Shown in pieces: positions 51,152 through 60,272 of a stretch of DNA of 64,000 bases. A program made the translations under genes and the position numbers. The notes below the pieces were generated by a model. That model did no database searches. It saw only the letters and a list, made by a program, of their open reading frames with translations, and was not told the origin of the DNA. Numbering within the stretch: the first letter of the stretch is position 1; each line of letters opens with the position of its first letter. This DNA is from Verrucomicrobiia bacterium (GTDB lineage Bacteria; Verrucomicrobiota; Verrucomicrobiia; Limisphaerales; JAEYXS01), in the NCBI GenBank assembly GCA_036405135.1, contig DASWYF010000011.1, forward strand, positions 1-64,000, in the 5' to 3' direction.

Positions 51152-52383
51152 TAGAACAGCACTGTGCGTCGTTTGGGCATCTCAGCGCCGTCTACGACTT
51201 TGCAGCGGACCACATTCAGGGCACGGCCGGTCTTTTCTTGAAAACGCGCGCGCATGGTTTTCATGAATTCATCTGTGTGTGACCAGGAGACAAGGTTCAC
51301 AGTCATGGTGCCCCAATGGCCACCCGTTGCACGTGCGCCCATGCAGGTAGGAATGTCTCGCGCGAGTTCCATGAGCAGATTCTGATCGGGCGTGGTGGTT
51401 TGGTAGAAATCACGCGCGCTCTCATGGCTCTGATTGAGATAGAAGCCAAGCTGGCCCAGGTCATCCTCACGTAAGGCACGATCGGTAAAGGCCACGCGCG
51501 TGTTCTCACCCACCACATGATAGGCGCAGGCATGTTCACGCTCAGTGAGCAGCGCTTTGTTTCGTGAGAGGTAACGCGGCTCGATGGAACGAAGTGACTT
51601 CGCGTGCAGTTTCTTGGCAGCGGATTCGCATGACTCGCGCAGTTCCTTCACATCGCCGCGTTTAGCATCGGATGGACCCGCATCACAAAGGATAACGCAG
51701 AATTCGCCGATCAACGGCAATGCCTCGGTGGTCGCGTGCAGGAGATCGACCTGCATGGCGTGAAATTCGCGGCCTTGCAGAGCAGTCAACGCACCGATCA
51801 GCACATCATCCGCTTCTGGTGCAAATGTAGCAACGGCAGCCTGGCACATGCGTGCAGCGTAAAGGCGTTCTTTGGCAGCGAGCGGCGGGAGTTCACCGGC
51901 GCGATCGCGTTGCGGTGGGCGTGCACTGCCGCCTTCTGTCAAACGATAGGGATAGAGCGCACGAACCATCAACGCAGTGGAAACCGCGAGTCCCGCATTC
52001 ACACCGAGGTCGAGTCCCGGAGGAAACGCAGCATGAAAAGCCGCTGTGAAACCGCCGAAGTGGACGTTGCGTTTCCGCAGTTGGGCCAGCACGCCTTTTA
52101 ACGGATTAGCCCAAGGCGTATCAGGATTAGGAGCGAAATCGCTGATCCAAAATTTCTCACGCTTCTCTGGACAAGCGGAGGAAACAACCTCTACACGGCC
52201 GTCCGTACGAGGAGATGCGGCGATCGAGCAATACTGGTCCACCGCAAGGGAAAGGACCATGCCGCGATTGAAGACATCTCCGTTACCCAGCAGTTCTACA
52301 TGGCCAGGGACATTGATGACTCGCGGCGGAGTGTATCCGAAAGCGCGCTTGAAGACCGTTTTGACATCGAACGGGCGGCGCAT
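51151..52383 (-). CDS. Galactokinase-like GHMP protein with altered sugar site
   Basis: A 410-residue protein of the galactokinase/GHMP fold. The usual sugar-binding signature GRVNLIGEHTDYNxG reads GHVELLGNGDVFNRG (residues about 27-41), so the Glu, His and Asp that hold galactose are Asn, Gly and Val. The ATP loop GLSSSAA reads NAGLAVSTAL, with one Ser kept. The third motif is ARATGGHWGTMTVNLV instead of ARMTGGGFGG. The overall order is intact, so it is a family member with another substrate or no kinase activity. It starts 10 bases after the pterin dehydratase stop on the same strand. Confidence 0.75.
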   Translation of the reverse strand: MRRPFDVKTVFKRAFGYTPPRVINVPGHVELLGNGDVFNRGMVLSLAVDQYCSIAASPRTDGRVEVVSSACPEKREKFWISDFAPNPDTPWANPLKGVLAQLRKRNVHFGGFTAAFHAAFPPGLDLGVNAGLAVSTALMVRALYPYRLTEGGSARPPQRDRAGELPPLAAKERLYAARMCQAAVATFAPEADDVLIGALTALQGREFHAMQVDLLHATTEALPLIGEFCVILCDAGPSDAKRGDVKELRESCESAAKKLHAKSLRSIEPRYLSRNKALLTEREHACAYHVVGENTRVAFTDRALREDDLGQLGFYLNQSHESARDFYQTTTPDQNLLMELARDIPTCMGARATGGHWGTMTVNLVSWSHTDEFMKTMRARFQEKTGRALNVVRCKVVDGAEMPKRRTVLF

Positions 52384-52393
52384 GGCGACACCG

Positions 52394-52675
52394 TTATTTG
52401 ACGAGCTTGTCGAGCCGGGCGGCGAGCTCGAAATCTTTCGCCGTCAATCCGCCGCTGGAATGCGTGGTGAGACGAAGACTGACCTTGTCCCACTGGATTT
52501 CGATATCCGGATGGTGATCGGCAGCGTCAGCCACCTTGGCCACGGCATTCACGAACTTGATGGACGCTTTGAAATCCTTGTTCGCGAAAGTCCTGCGGAT
52601 GGCGGGACCATCCCGTTGCCAAGAAGGAACCTTCACCAGCGCTTCTTTGATCTGGTCAGCCGTGAGTTTTGCCAT
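52394..52675 (-). CDS. Pterin-4a-carbinolamine dehydratase
   Basis: A 93-residue protein with the dehydratase signature: ADHHPDIEIQWDKVSLRLTT then HSSGGLTAKDFELA. The paired His and the third His (TTH) form the active site that dehydrates 4a-hydroxy-tetrahydropterin, recycling the pterin cofactor of aromatic amino acid hydroxylases; such proteins also act in molybdopterin or other pterin metabolism. ATG 52675 fits the family; the frame begins at 52693. No hydroxylase is in the window. It is directly upstream of the galactokinase-like gene and probably shares its transcript. Confidence 0.9.
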   Translation of the reverse strand: MAKLTADQIKEALVKVPSWQRDGPAIRRTFANKDFKASIKFVNAVAKVADAADHHPDIEIQWDKVSLRLTTHSSGGLTAKDFELAARLDKLVK

Positions 52676-52726
52676 GGCGAAAAATTGACACAAACCTGCT
52701 GGGAGGTCACTTAAGAAAACGCCTGA

Positions 52727-55405
52727 TCAGGGAGCAGGCCGTTCCAGCATGATAAATCCGCTGTTCGTATTTGCGTAAGGCAGGAACAATTCCGTCACGG
52801 GGAATTTTCCCGTGATGTTCGTCAGCACGGTGGGGGTGAACGCCGTGCCGGTAAACTTCCTGGCGGTGTAGGTCGTGCCGGCCGCACCTTCCCAGCTCAG
52901 GCGCAGCAAGTTCGCGTTCCACGGAGAAACATTGATGGCAAAAGCCTCATCATTCACGGTAGGATCAGTTCCGCGAACCTGTTCACGGGCGTTCTGCCAG
53001 CCATCGCCATCCGTGTCATCCTTGGCCCTTTGAGCCAGGTTGCCGAAGTGCGTCATCTCCCAGCCATCATCCAGGCCATCAGCATCACTGTCAGTGATGG
53101 GAATGCCGTTGATGATGAGTTCCGCATAGGTCAGCAGGCCTGTGTCTTCACTGATTTCATCCGTGATCTGAAGCGTCCAATTCCCCTTGGATGGCTCATA
53201 AAAGTTCTGCACTGTCCGATATGTCCACTCCACCGGCCCGATACTGGAAGAATTGTTCACCGCCTGCAAAACACTGATGGTGCCAGAAGGGGATGTGAGC
53301 GTGATGCGCAAATCAGACCGGCGCAACCGCACAGTTTGGTTCAGGTCATCCATCATGAGTTTGATGGCCACATGTTCGCAGACCAATTGATCAGGCACAG
53401 TGAAGGTCAGCGTTCCCTGCTCAACCTGCAACAAAGCCGTCGCTGACGGATTGTTGAAAAGATAGTTAGTCAAAGCCAAACCTGGCTCACGATTGATATA
53501 AACTGCCGGTATCGGCGAAGTAAACTCCACATCTGCGTAAACTTGTTCCACCACATTTGAATCACTGAAAATAACGGCGAATTTCGCACCAGCCGCAGCA
53601 GCACGGTTTATTTTACTATTAAAGGTCAACGCCGGATTAGCAGAATCGCGGCCAGGACCACGTTGAATCAATGCGATTTTTCCCTGAACATCCTCAGTGA
53701 CAACATTAGTTGCGTAACCGACATAAACTATCGGCAAGGCTGTCATCGGTTTATCCACCCGGGGACCATCATCAGTGGGATATGCTTGTATAGAGGCAAT
53801 CTCAACCGGCACATTTGGCCCCAGTATATTCAGCCGCGTAGCCGTCTCAGGAATGGCCACTCCACCGATGTAGGGAGGACGCGTCACGGTGGTGCGTGGC
53901 GGCTGGTTTGACCATGATTGGGCAAGTTTCACCGCCACACCCGCATCCACAATGCCAAAGCCTACATTATCGCTCGTGGTGAAGCCTGCGCCATTCGTCT
54001 GAATGGCGGGGTCAGCGAAGTTGATGTGCCGCGCAGACTGCACCAGGATGTGCTGAACATCGCGAACTTTAAGCTCTGGATTGGCGGAAAGCATCAACGC
54101 CACGATGCCGCTCACTTGCGGAGTGGCGGCAGAAGTTCCGGAAAAACCGGCACTGCCGAAGGCATAATTGTTCTGATCGGCAGTGAATGAAAACTGGTTA
54201 TACCCTTTGGTCCCGGTGAGATCGGTAGTCATCAGCTTCAGGTCCGTATCTCCACCGGGAGCACTCACCAGAATGCTCGCTCCACGGCTGCCATAGCTGG
54301 CTGCCCGCCCATCAAGACGGACCGCTCCCACGGCGATCGCATCCGGCGAGGAAGCGTAGGCATCATCGTTCACGTTGCCATTTGAAAGGCGATGATTTCC
54401 CGCCGCACGCACCATCACCACACCCTTGCCATCACGCCCGGCGGTGGTCGCATCACTAAGGGCCAGGGCTTCAACAAATGACGGTTCAATCAGCAAGTTG
54501 GCCAACCCGCCCCAGCTATGATTCTGGACATACACCTGATCGGGGACGTAGTTGAACATCGCCGCTAGCTGGCCATCGTCCGCGATGGCACCGCTGCCAT
54601 TGAAGATGACCCAACTCGCGAGCTTTGCCAAAGGTGCGGCACCTGCCACACCGAGGCTGTTATCCGTATCCGCTGAGATCAAACCGGCGACCGCTGTGCC
54701 ATGAAAATTTAAGTTCAGATTCATGGGATCGCCGTTATTCGTATCCACATGAAAGTTCCGGTGTGGTGCCCCGGAGGTGCGCCCGGCCAGATCGGGATGT
54801 GCCGTCTCCACGCCTTCATCCACCACAGATATCGTTACCCCGGCACCTTTGGCCAGTGGCCAGGCAGCACGGATGTTGATATCCGCTCCACCGGAGTCGC
54901 CTTCAGCATCGCGATTCTCCAGATGCCATTGATTCGGCATGAAGGTATCGTTCGAGCGGGCGGCGTAAGGGCCATGCAAGGCCATCGGACGACGGAAGAC
55001 GGGTGCTGCTACCTCCACCTCCGGCAGAGTGGCCAGACGGGCGGCTTCACGGGCAGCGGTCCAGGCATCCGCAGCTTCCAGCACTAAAGTGCGATCATCT
55101 ATCTGGCGAACCCGTACCAAGGAGCTCTTCGTCAGGACTTCGTTGATCTTCCCAGCCTGACGGACGCGCAGGACCACACCCTTGGTCACTTCAATGCGAT
55201 AGGCGGGATTATCCTCCGGATACACTTCCAAAGTAGCCGCGGCCGGCCCTTGCAGTCCCATCGGTGTGGCGTCGCTCACATAACGGGTCTCGCGAGGCTC
55301 GCGGAATTGCCAGTTCTCCGCTGCTTGGGCAACGGTCAGCAAACTGCTGGTGAACAGCAACGTGACGAGGCGGTTTATCGGCCTCCAACCTTTACGACTT
55401 TTCAT
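52727..55405 (-). CDS. Secreted subtilisin-family protease with PA and P domains
   Basis: An 892-residue exported S8 protease. Order: signal peptide (NRLVTLLFTSSLLTVAQA); a prodomain to about 150 (LRVRQAGKINEVLTKSSL); the catalytic domain with Asp196 (SVVDEGVETAHPDL), His235 (NFHGTAVAGLISA), oxyanion Asn337 (RAAGNH) and Ser425 (FSGTSAATPQ); a PA domain (about 545-650, GKIALIQRGPGRDS); a proprotein-convertase P domain (about 665-765, LRITLTSPSGT, GNWTLQITDE); a calcium-binding linker (DSDADGLDDGWEMTHFGNL); and a short beta C-terminus. It would be processed and act outside the cell or at its surface. All catalytic residues are present. Confidence 0.92.
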   Translation of the reverse strand: MKSRKGWRPINRLVTLLFTSSLLTVAQAAENWQFREPRETRYVSDATPMGLQGPAAATLEVYPEDNPAYRIEVTKGVVLRVRQAGKINEVLTKSSLVRVRQIDDRTLVLEAADAWTAAREAARLATLPEVEVAAPVFRRPMALHGPYAARSNDTFMPNQWHLENRDAEGDSGGADINIRAAWPLAKGAGVTISVVDEGVETAHPDLAGRTSGAPHRNFHVDTNNGDPMNLNLNFHGTAVAGLISADTDNSLGVAGAAPLAKLASWVIFNGSGAIADDGQLAAMFNYVPDQVYVQNHSWGGLANLLIEPSFVEALALSDATTAGRDGKGVVMVRAAGNHRLSNGNVNDDAYASSPDAIAVGAVRLDGRAASYGSRGASILVSAPGGDTDLKLMTTDLTGTKGYNQFSFTADQNNYAFGSAGFSGTSAATPQVSGIVALMLSANPELKVRDVQHILVQSARHINFADPAIQTNGAGFTTSDNVGFGIVDAGVAVKLAQSWSNQPPRTTVTRPPYIGGVAIPETATRLNILGPNVPVEIASIQAYPTDDGPRVDKPMTALPIVYVGYATNVVTEDVQGKIALIQRGPGRDSANPALTFNSKINRAAAAGAKFAVIFSDSNVVEQVYADVEFTSPIPAVYINREPGLALTNYLFNNPSATALLQVEQGTLTFTVPDQLVCEHVAIKLMMDDLNQTVRLRRSDLRITLTSPSGTISVLQAVNNSSSIGPVEWTYRTVQNFYEPSKGNWTLQITDEISEDTGLLTYAELIINGIPITDSDADGLDDGWEMTHFGNLAQRAKDDTDGDGWQNAREQVRGTDPTVNDEAFAINVSPWNANLLRLSWEGAAGTTYTARKFTGTAFTPTVLTNITGKFPVTELFLPYANTNSGFIMLERPAP

Positions 55406-55545
55406 TTACGCTAGTTACAACGCCCCATTTTGTGTGCGCAAAAATTTGGGCAGGCAGGACCGTAACCTGTCCCCACGCATTCTGCCAGCGGTATTTCAGA
55501 GCGGTTAATCCCCGCATAAGCGGACCTTTTACCCCGCAAAAAAAA

Positions 55546-57315
55546 TTACCACCTCTGTTTGTCCGACAAATAAAGCTGATACGGGAACCAGTCGGCATAT
55601 GCATGCTTCAGCGGGAAGCCGTCCGGCAGCTCCCCCTTTATCACCGTGTTCAAGCCAAACTCCGACCAAGGTTCCGCCTGTTTACCCGACATCTCCGTCA
55701 ACAACTTGCGATCCAGGGAGATAGACGTGAGATACAGCGCGTTCAGGGGCTTAGCTTGATTGATCGCCGTGAACTCTTCAGTGAAATCCCGCGGAATCAG
55801 CAAACCCGTCCGCTGCCCATACCAAGCCACGGCCGCCGGCATGTCGCTCACCATCCATTCATCCTGCTTCAACCATGCCGACGCCTGCTGGATCACCGGC
55901 GGATGAAACGGCGGGTACACCCATGCGCTGTAACGCGGCGTGAGCAGATTCAACAGCAGCGGCAGACTAAAGATGAAGATGAACCCGCCCGTGATGACAC
56001 CGCGGCCGGGATCGAAGACCGGCTTCAACTGGTCCGCCAGCACATTGAACATCCCCGCGCCAAACATCACGATGAGCGGCACAAGCACCATCAGCAAATT
56101 CTCTCCATTCACCTCCGGAGAAACACTGCTCGCATTCGTACGAGCCAAGGCCTGCACTGCAATCAATGTGACCACACTCAAAACCACCCATAACCGCAGT
56201 TTCACCAAGGCCGGCCGCGTGAAAGGCAGCAACAAACTTGCAAGGAAGAACGCGCTCAACCAGGTGCCGCCCAAGCGTGGCAGATCGGTCACGATCACCT
56301 TCTCCACGTTACCAGTCAGTTTTTCCCAGTGTGCTTCCACACCGTACTTGCCCAAGTCAGCCGCCACACTCACGTCGTCCGGTTTCAAGGCGCGTTCCAG
56401 CTCGTCTCCCGGAAAAAATGATGAAGACGCATACACCGCATAGCTCGCCGTGCCAAAAGGCTTGCCGCAGACAGCCATATTTCGCTGCACCCAAGGTGCC
56501 AGCACACCGGCGAACCCGATCAACAACGCGATCATCAACACCGCCCGCCTCTGCTCAAACGCATGGAACACATACACCATCGCGGGTAATATCAGAAGCA
56601 CCAGACCATACAGTGTCAACCCCGCCAGCCCCAGCACGGCACCGCCGAGGAGCAGCAGGAAAAATGTTTTCCACAACGGCCATTGGCCTTCCCGTGTTCC
56701 CAGTTCCGCCTTCGTGATAAACCACACCGCGATCAATACCAGCAACGCCGCCAGCATGTTCGGCAAACCCGATTGTGAAAACTTCCACAAGAGATCCGTA
56801 GCGCCCAGCACCAAGACAGAAAACCACGCAACCTGCTCATCGAACAATCTTTTCGCCACACGAAAGAGCACGAGTAACAGCACCAATAACAATATCTGGT
56901 TCAGATACGCGATCTGTTGGTCCGGCTGGAAACGATTGAACTCCCCATCCTGGCTGATCTCGTAATTCCATCGCCCCACCTTCATCCACTGCGCGAGCAG
57001 CCACGGATACGCCGGGGCATTGGCCAGATCGGGTTGTGGCAGTGTGACCGCGAGCTTCTCGCTTTTCTGATGCTCTTGCAGCACGAAGAGATCGAGCGGT
57101 CGCACTACATCCGTCACGAAGCCTTTGCCCTGCGCGATATTCCGTGCGAGCTGCGCCTGCTCCATGCCCTCTTGCGTGCCGAGATTTTGGAACTCACGCA
57201 CATTGTAGAGCAGCATCATCGCCACGAACGCCAGCACACCCAGCACCGCCTTGAGCACCTTCGCGCCACCACCTTCTTCCATGCTATGAATCCAGTTTTG
57301 TAATTTTACGACCAT
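55546..57315 (-). CDS. GT-C-fold membrane glycosyltransferase-like protein
   Basis: A 589-residue integral membrane protein with about 11-12 helices and a soluble C-terminal domain of about 140 residues. The first loop after helix 1 (YNVREFQNLGTQEGMEQAQLARN) holds an acidic pattern near the place where PMT/ArnT-type enzymes have their catalytic Asp/Glu. The second loop is KFSQSGLPNMLAALLVLIAV. These enzymes move sugars from polyprenyl-phosphate donors in the envelope, but I see no exact signature, so the call is by fold. ATG 57315 has AGGA 8 bases upstream. It lies downstream of the NtrC-type regulator on the same strand. Confidence 0.6.
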   Translation of the reverse strand: MVVKLQNWIHSMEEGGGAKVLKAVLGVLAFVAMMLLYNVREFQNLGTQEGMEQAQLARNIAQGKGFVTDVVRPLDLFVLQEHQKSEKLAVTLPQPDLANAPAYPWLLAQWMKVGRWNYEISQDGEFNRFQPDQQIAYLNQILLLVLLLVLFRVAKRLFDEQVAWFSVLVLGATDLLWKFSQSGLPNMLAALLVLIAVWFITKAELGTREGQWPLWKTFFLLLLGGAVLGLAGLTLYGLVLLILPAMVYVFHAFEQRRAVLMIALLIGFAGVLAPWVQRNMAVCGKPFGTASYAVYASSSFFPGDELERALKPDDVSVAADLGKYGVEAHWEKLTGNVEKVIVTDLPRLGGTWLSAFFLASLLLPFTRPALVKLRLWVVLSVVTLIAVQALARTNASSVSPEVNGENLLMVLVPLIVMFGAGMFNVLADQLKPVFDPGRGVITGGFIFIFSLPLLLNLLTPRYSAWVYPPFHPPVIQQASAWLKQDEWMVSDMPAAVAWYGQRTGLLIPRDFTEEFTAINQAKPLNALYLTSISLDRKLLTEMSGKQAEPWSEFGLNTVIKGELPDGFPLKHAYADWFPYQLYLSDKQRW

Positions 57316-57398
57316 GAGTAAGTCCTGATGTTAAAATTTAAATACCTCACCCAGTTTTTTGCATTCATATCTCGCGTTATCGAGGCTCAGAATCATAG

Positions 57399-57418
57399 CC
57401 ACGGGTTTTAACCCGTGG
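57399..57418. repeat. Short palindrome CCACGGGTT
   Basis: CCACGGGTT, loop TT, AACCCGTGG. A perfect hairpin in the spacer before the membrane glycosyltransferase-like gene, next to repeat B copy 2. Similar sequences are scattered in genomes of this lineage; this window has one clear copy. Confidence 0.6.
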
Positions 57419-57440
57419 TATACCGCCTTGCTCTTCCTTC

Positions 57441-57477
57441 TCCCCTCGGAGGGGACAAGGATTGAGGATGAGGGGTG
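57441..57477 (+). repeat. Dispersed repeat B, copy 2
   Basis: TCCCCTCGGAGGGGACAAGG then ATTGAGGATGAGGGGTG, matching 142-178 with only a few differences and in the same orientation. Confidence 0.7.
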
Positions 57478-57523
57478 TCCATTCCTCATTCTCGATTTCA
57501 CGCCGCAAAATCTTCTCCTCATC

Positions 57524-58888
57524 TTAGTATCCCTCCAAATGATACTGGTTCAGCTTCCGATGCAGCGTCCTCCGGCTGATGCCCAATTTCTTCGCCGCCT
57601 CGCTGCGATTTCCATCCGCTTCCTTCAACGCGCGCAAGATCGCCTCCTTCTCCGCCTCCTTCACTGAGAGTTTTCCCTCAACTGGCATCGTTCGCGTGTT
57701 TGTCTGTCCGGCTGCCCCCCGGATCGTCGCTGGCAAATCTTTTAATGAGATCGCCTCGCTCCGACACAAAACCACCGCATGTTCCAACGCTGTGCGCAGC
57801 TCACGCACATTCCCCGGCCACTGGTAATGTGTCAGCGCCTCCAACGCATCCGGCTTGATTTCGGCCACCCGCTTCTCGTTCTCCTTCGCGAACTCCCGCA
57901 GAAACGCATTCGCCAGCAACGGCACATCCGCCAGGCGCTCGCGCAAGGGAGGCAGCGTGATGGGCACTACCGTCAGGCGGAAATAAAGGTCCTCGCGGAA
58001 CTTGCCTTCCTTCACCATCTGGTAAAGATCACGATTCGTCGCCGCCACCAGCCGCACATCCGCCGTCTGCGTCTTGTTGGAACCCACGCGCTCGAAGGTG
58101 CGCTCACCGAGAAAACGCAGCAGCTTCACCTGGATCGTGGCATCGATCTCCCCGATCTCATCCAGGAACAACGTGCCACCCTGCGCTTGCTCGAACCGTC
58201 CGATGCGCCGCTCATGTGCGCCCGTGAACGCGCCTTTCTCATGACCGAACAATTCGCTCTCCAAAAGATTCGTCGGCAACGCCGCGCAATGCACCGTGAC
58301 CAAGGGGCCGCGCGCCCGTGTGCTGAGCTGATGGATCGCCTTCGCGATGAGTTCCTTGCCTGTACCGCTCTCGCCCAAGATGAGCACCGTTGCCTTCGAC
58401 GGCGCCACTTGCCGCACCGTCTCAAGGATCTCCTTCATCACCGGCGCTTCACCGATGATATGCTCCAGCTTGTATTTGTGATCCAGTTGCTGCCGCAGCG
58501 AGATATTCTCCGCTTCCAAGTTTTGTTGTCGCAAAGCCCGGGCGATGCGCATCTCCAGCTCATCGATCTGCATGCGCCCCTTCGCGATGTAATCATCTGC
58601 CCCGCGCTTCATCGCCTCCACTGCGACTTCCTCCGAACCATACGCCGTCATCAGGATGCACACCGGCGGCTTGGGCAAAGACTTCGCCCGCGCGATTAGC
58701 TTCATCCCATCCTCCTGTGGCAGGCGCAGATCTGTCAGCAACACATCGAAATGCTCTTCTTCCAATAACCGCATCGCCGCACTGGCATCCTCCGCCACAT
58801 ACACATCGAAACGATCCTCCAACGCGGCGCGCAACCCCTCACGCGTCGGCTTCTCATCATCCACAATTAAAACAGTCGCTTTCACCAT
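57524..58888 (-). CDS. NtrC-family sigma-54-dependent response regulator
   Basis: A 454-residue activator. Receiver domain: VLIVDDEK, phospho-Asp53 in LLTDLRLPQEDG, LMTAYGSEE and a Lys in ADDYIAKGRM. AAA+ domain: Walker A ILGESGTGKELIAKAIH, the sigma-54-contacting GAFTGAHERRIGRF, Walker B GGTLFLDEIGE, and R-finger segments. A Fis-type helix-turn-helix ends the protein (ILRALKEADGNRSEAAKKLG, then ISRRTLHRKL). It would oligomerise after phosphorylation and open sigma-54 promoters. The histidine kinase gene 109 bases upstream is its likely partner. A sigma-54-like promoter is at 38428. Confidence 0.95.
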   Translation of the reverse strand: MVKATVLIVDDEKPTREGLRAALEDRFDVYVAEDASAAMRLLEEEHFDVLLTDLRLPQEDGMKLIARAKSLPKPPVCILMTAYGSEEVAVEAMKRGADDYIAKGRMQIDELEMRIARALRQQNLEAENISLRQQLDHKYKLEHIIGEAPVMKEILETVRQVAPSKATVLILGESGTGKELIAKAIHQLSTRARGPLVTVHCAALPTNLLESELFGHEKGAFTGAHERRIGRFEQAQGGTLFLDEIGEIDATIQVKLLRFLGERTFERVGSNKTQTADVRLVAATNRDLYQMVKEGKFREDLYFRLTVVPITLPPLRERLADVPLLANAFLREFAKENEKRVAEIKPDALEALTHYQWPGNVRELRTALEHAVVLCRSEAISLKDLPATIRGAAGQTNTRTMPVEGKLSVKEAEKEAILRALKEADGNRSEAAKKLGISRRTLHRKLNQYHLEGY

Positions 58889-58970
58889 ACTATCGCCTTC
58901 GTCCTCGATTTCATTTCACCTTACCCACAACTTCTCTTCCCTCTGAAAACTTGAAACTCTTTGAGCATTT

Positions 58971-59009
58971 TTTCATCCCTTCGTCATTCGGATTTAGTCA
59001 TTCGTCATT
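58971..59009 (+). repeat. Dispersed repeat F, third copy
   Basis: CATCCCTTCGTCATTCGGAT then TTAGTCATTCGTCATTTC. It lies in the spacer before the histidine kinase stop codon and extends into the last codons of that gene. Confidence 0.65.
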
Positions 59010-60260
59010 TCCCCGCCCTCCCGCCCCCAACAACAACGGCTCCGGCTCATGCAACGGCAACCACACCCGGAACATTGTCCCTTCACCCAGGTGACTCTCC
59101 AATTCGATCCGCCCGCCATGCTCCCGCACGATCCGCTGCACAATCATCAATCCCAAACCCGTCCCCTTCTCCTTAGTCGTGAAGAACGGTTCAAAAATCT
59201 TGTTCACCTTGTCGGATGGGATGCCCATGCCGTTATCCCCCACACTCACCCATACACCATCTTTCGTGCGACCCGTCTGTAAGATGAGTGTGCCTCCACG
59301 CGTCATCGCCTGCATCGCATTCTTGATCAGATTCACCAGCACCTGCTTGATCTGCGCGGCATCGATCGGTGCTTGCGGCAACGGCTTCAACAATTCCTGC
59401 TCCACTTGGATACCGCGATTCTCCAGTTCCGGCCCCAGCAGGTCCAGTGTTGCCGTCACCACTTCATTCAGTGAATCCGGCTTGATCTTCGGCTCCGTTG
59501 GCCGGATCGCCTGCAGGAATTGAGTGATGATATAATCCAGCCGCGCGATCTCACCCTTCGCCACACCCACGAATGTCTCCAACCGTTCCACATTATCGCT
59601 CAGATCAAATGTGTCATCCTTCGCCGCGCGCCTGCGCAGCAACCCCTTCGGCTTTGTCTGCTTCGCGTGACCATCCTTCATCTTACGCAACTCCCGCTCG
59701 ATGAGCTGCATGTGGATATGCAGTGCGTTCAGCGGATTCCCGATCTCATGCGCCACGCTTGCCGCCAGTAACGTCAACGCCTGCACCCTCTCGCTCTCGA
59801 TCGCTTCAAACGTCTGCTGCCGCGCCTCCGTGGCATCATGCAGGATCAGCGCCATGCCTGAACTGCCCGTCTTTTCCCCATCCAGCGGCGCCACATACAT
59901 GCGCACAAAACGCGCATGCGGATACCGCACCTCGAACTCATGCCGCATCACCTTCGGCCCGCCTGCATTATCCCCTTTGGCGATTAACGACCAATCCACC
60001 TGCGGCAAAATCCGGCTGATCGGCTGCCCTTCCGTCGTATCCGGCAACAAGCCGAGCAAACGCGTCGCTGCATCATTGAAATACAGAATCTGTCCGCTCT
60101 CATCCACCACCAGCACACCGTCCTCGATCGCATTGAACAACGTCTCCAAGAAACTTTGTTCCCGCGCCAATCGTTCAACGACCGTCTGCAAGCCCTGCGC
60201 GTCCAGTCGCCCGAGACGCCCGAGGACCTTGTCAAGAAAGTTGGAATTAGAACCTGCCAT
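58998..60260 (-). CDS. Soluble NtrB-type sensor histidine kinase
   Basis: A 420-residue kinase without membrane helices. It has an N-terminal coiled coil, a PAS domain (about 40-150: FNAIEDGVLVVDESGQILYF), a HisKA domain with His171 in SVAHEIGNPLNALHIHMQL, and an HATPase domain (LVNLIKNAMQAM, VGDNGMGIP, FFTTKEKGTGLGLMIV). A basic insert of about 25 residues (KQTKPKGLLRRRAA) lies between the two HisKA helices. It would phosphorylate the NtrC-type regulator encoded downstream. It starts 12 bases after corA, so the three form one operon. Confidence 0.93.
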   Translation of the reverse strand: MAGSNSNFLDKVLGRLGRLDAQGLQTVVERLAREQSFLETLFNAIEDGVLVVDESGQILYFNDAATRLLGLLPDTTEGQPISRILPQVDWSLIAKGDNAGGPKVMRHEFEVRYPHARFVRMYVAPLDGEKTGSSGMALILHDATEARQQTFEAIESERVQALTLLAASVAHEIGNPLNALHIHMQLIERELRKMKDGHAKQTKPKGLLRRRAAKDDTFDLSDNVERLETFVGVAKGEIARLDYIITQFLQAIRPTEPKIKPDSLNEVVTATLDLLGPELENRGIQVEQELLKPLPQAPIDAAQIKQVLVNLIKNAMQAMTRGGTLILQTGRTKDGVWVSVGDNGMGIPSDKVNKIFEPFFTTKEKGTGLGLMIVQRIVREHGGRIELESHLGEGTMFRVWLPLHEPEPLLLGAGGRGNDE

Positions 60261-60272
60261 TAACGCAATTCC

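Noticed and set aside
57779-58699. 306-residue frame opposite the NtrC-type regulator
   Set aside because: Antisense to conserved AAA+ motifs; no domain of its own.
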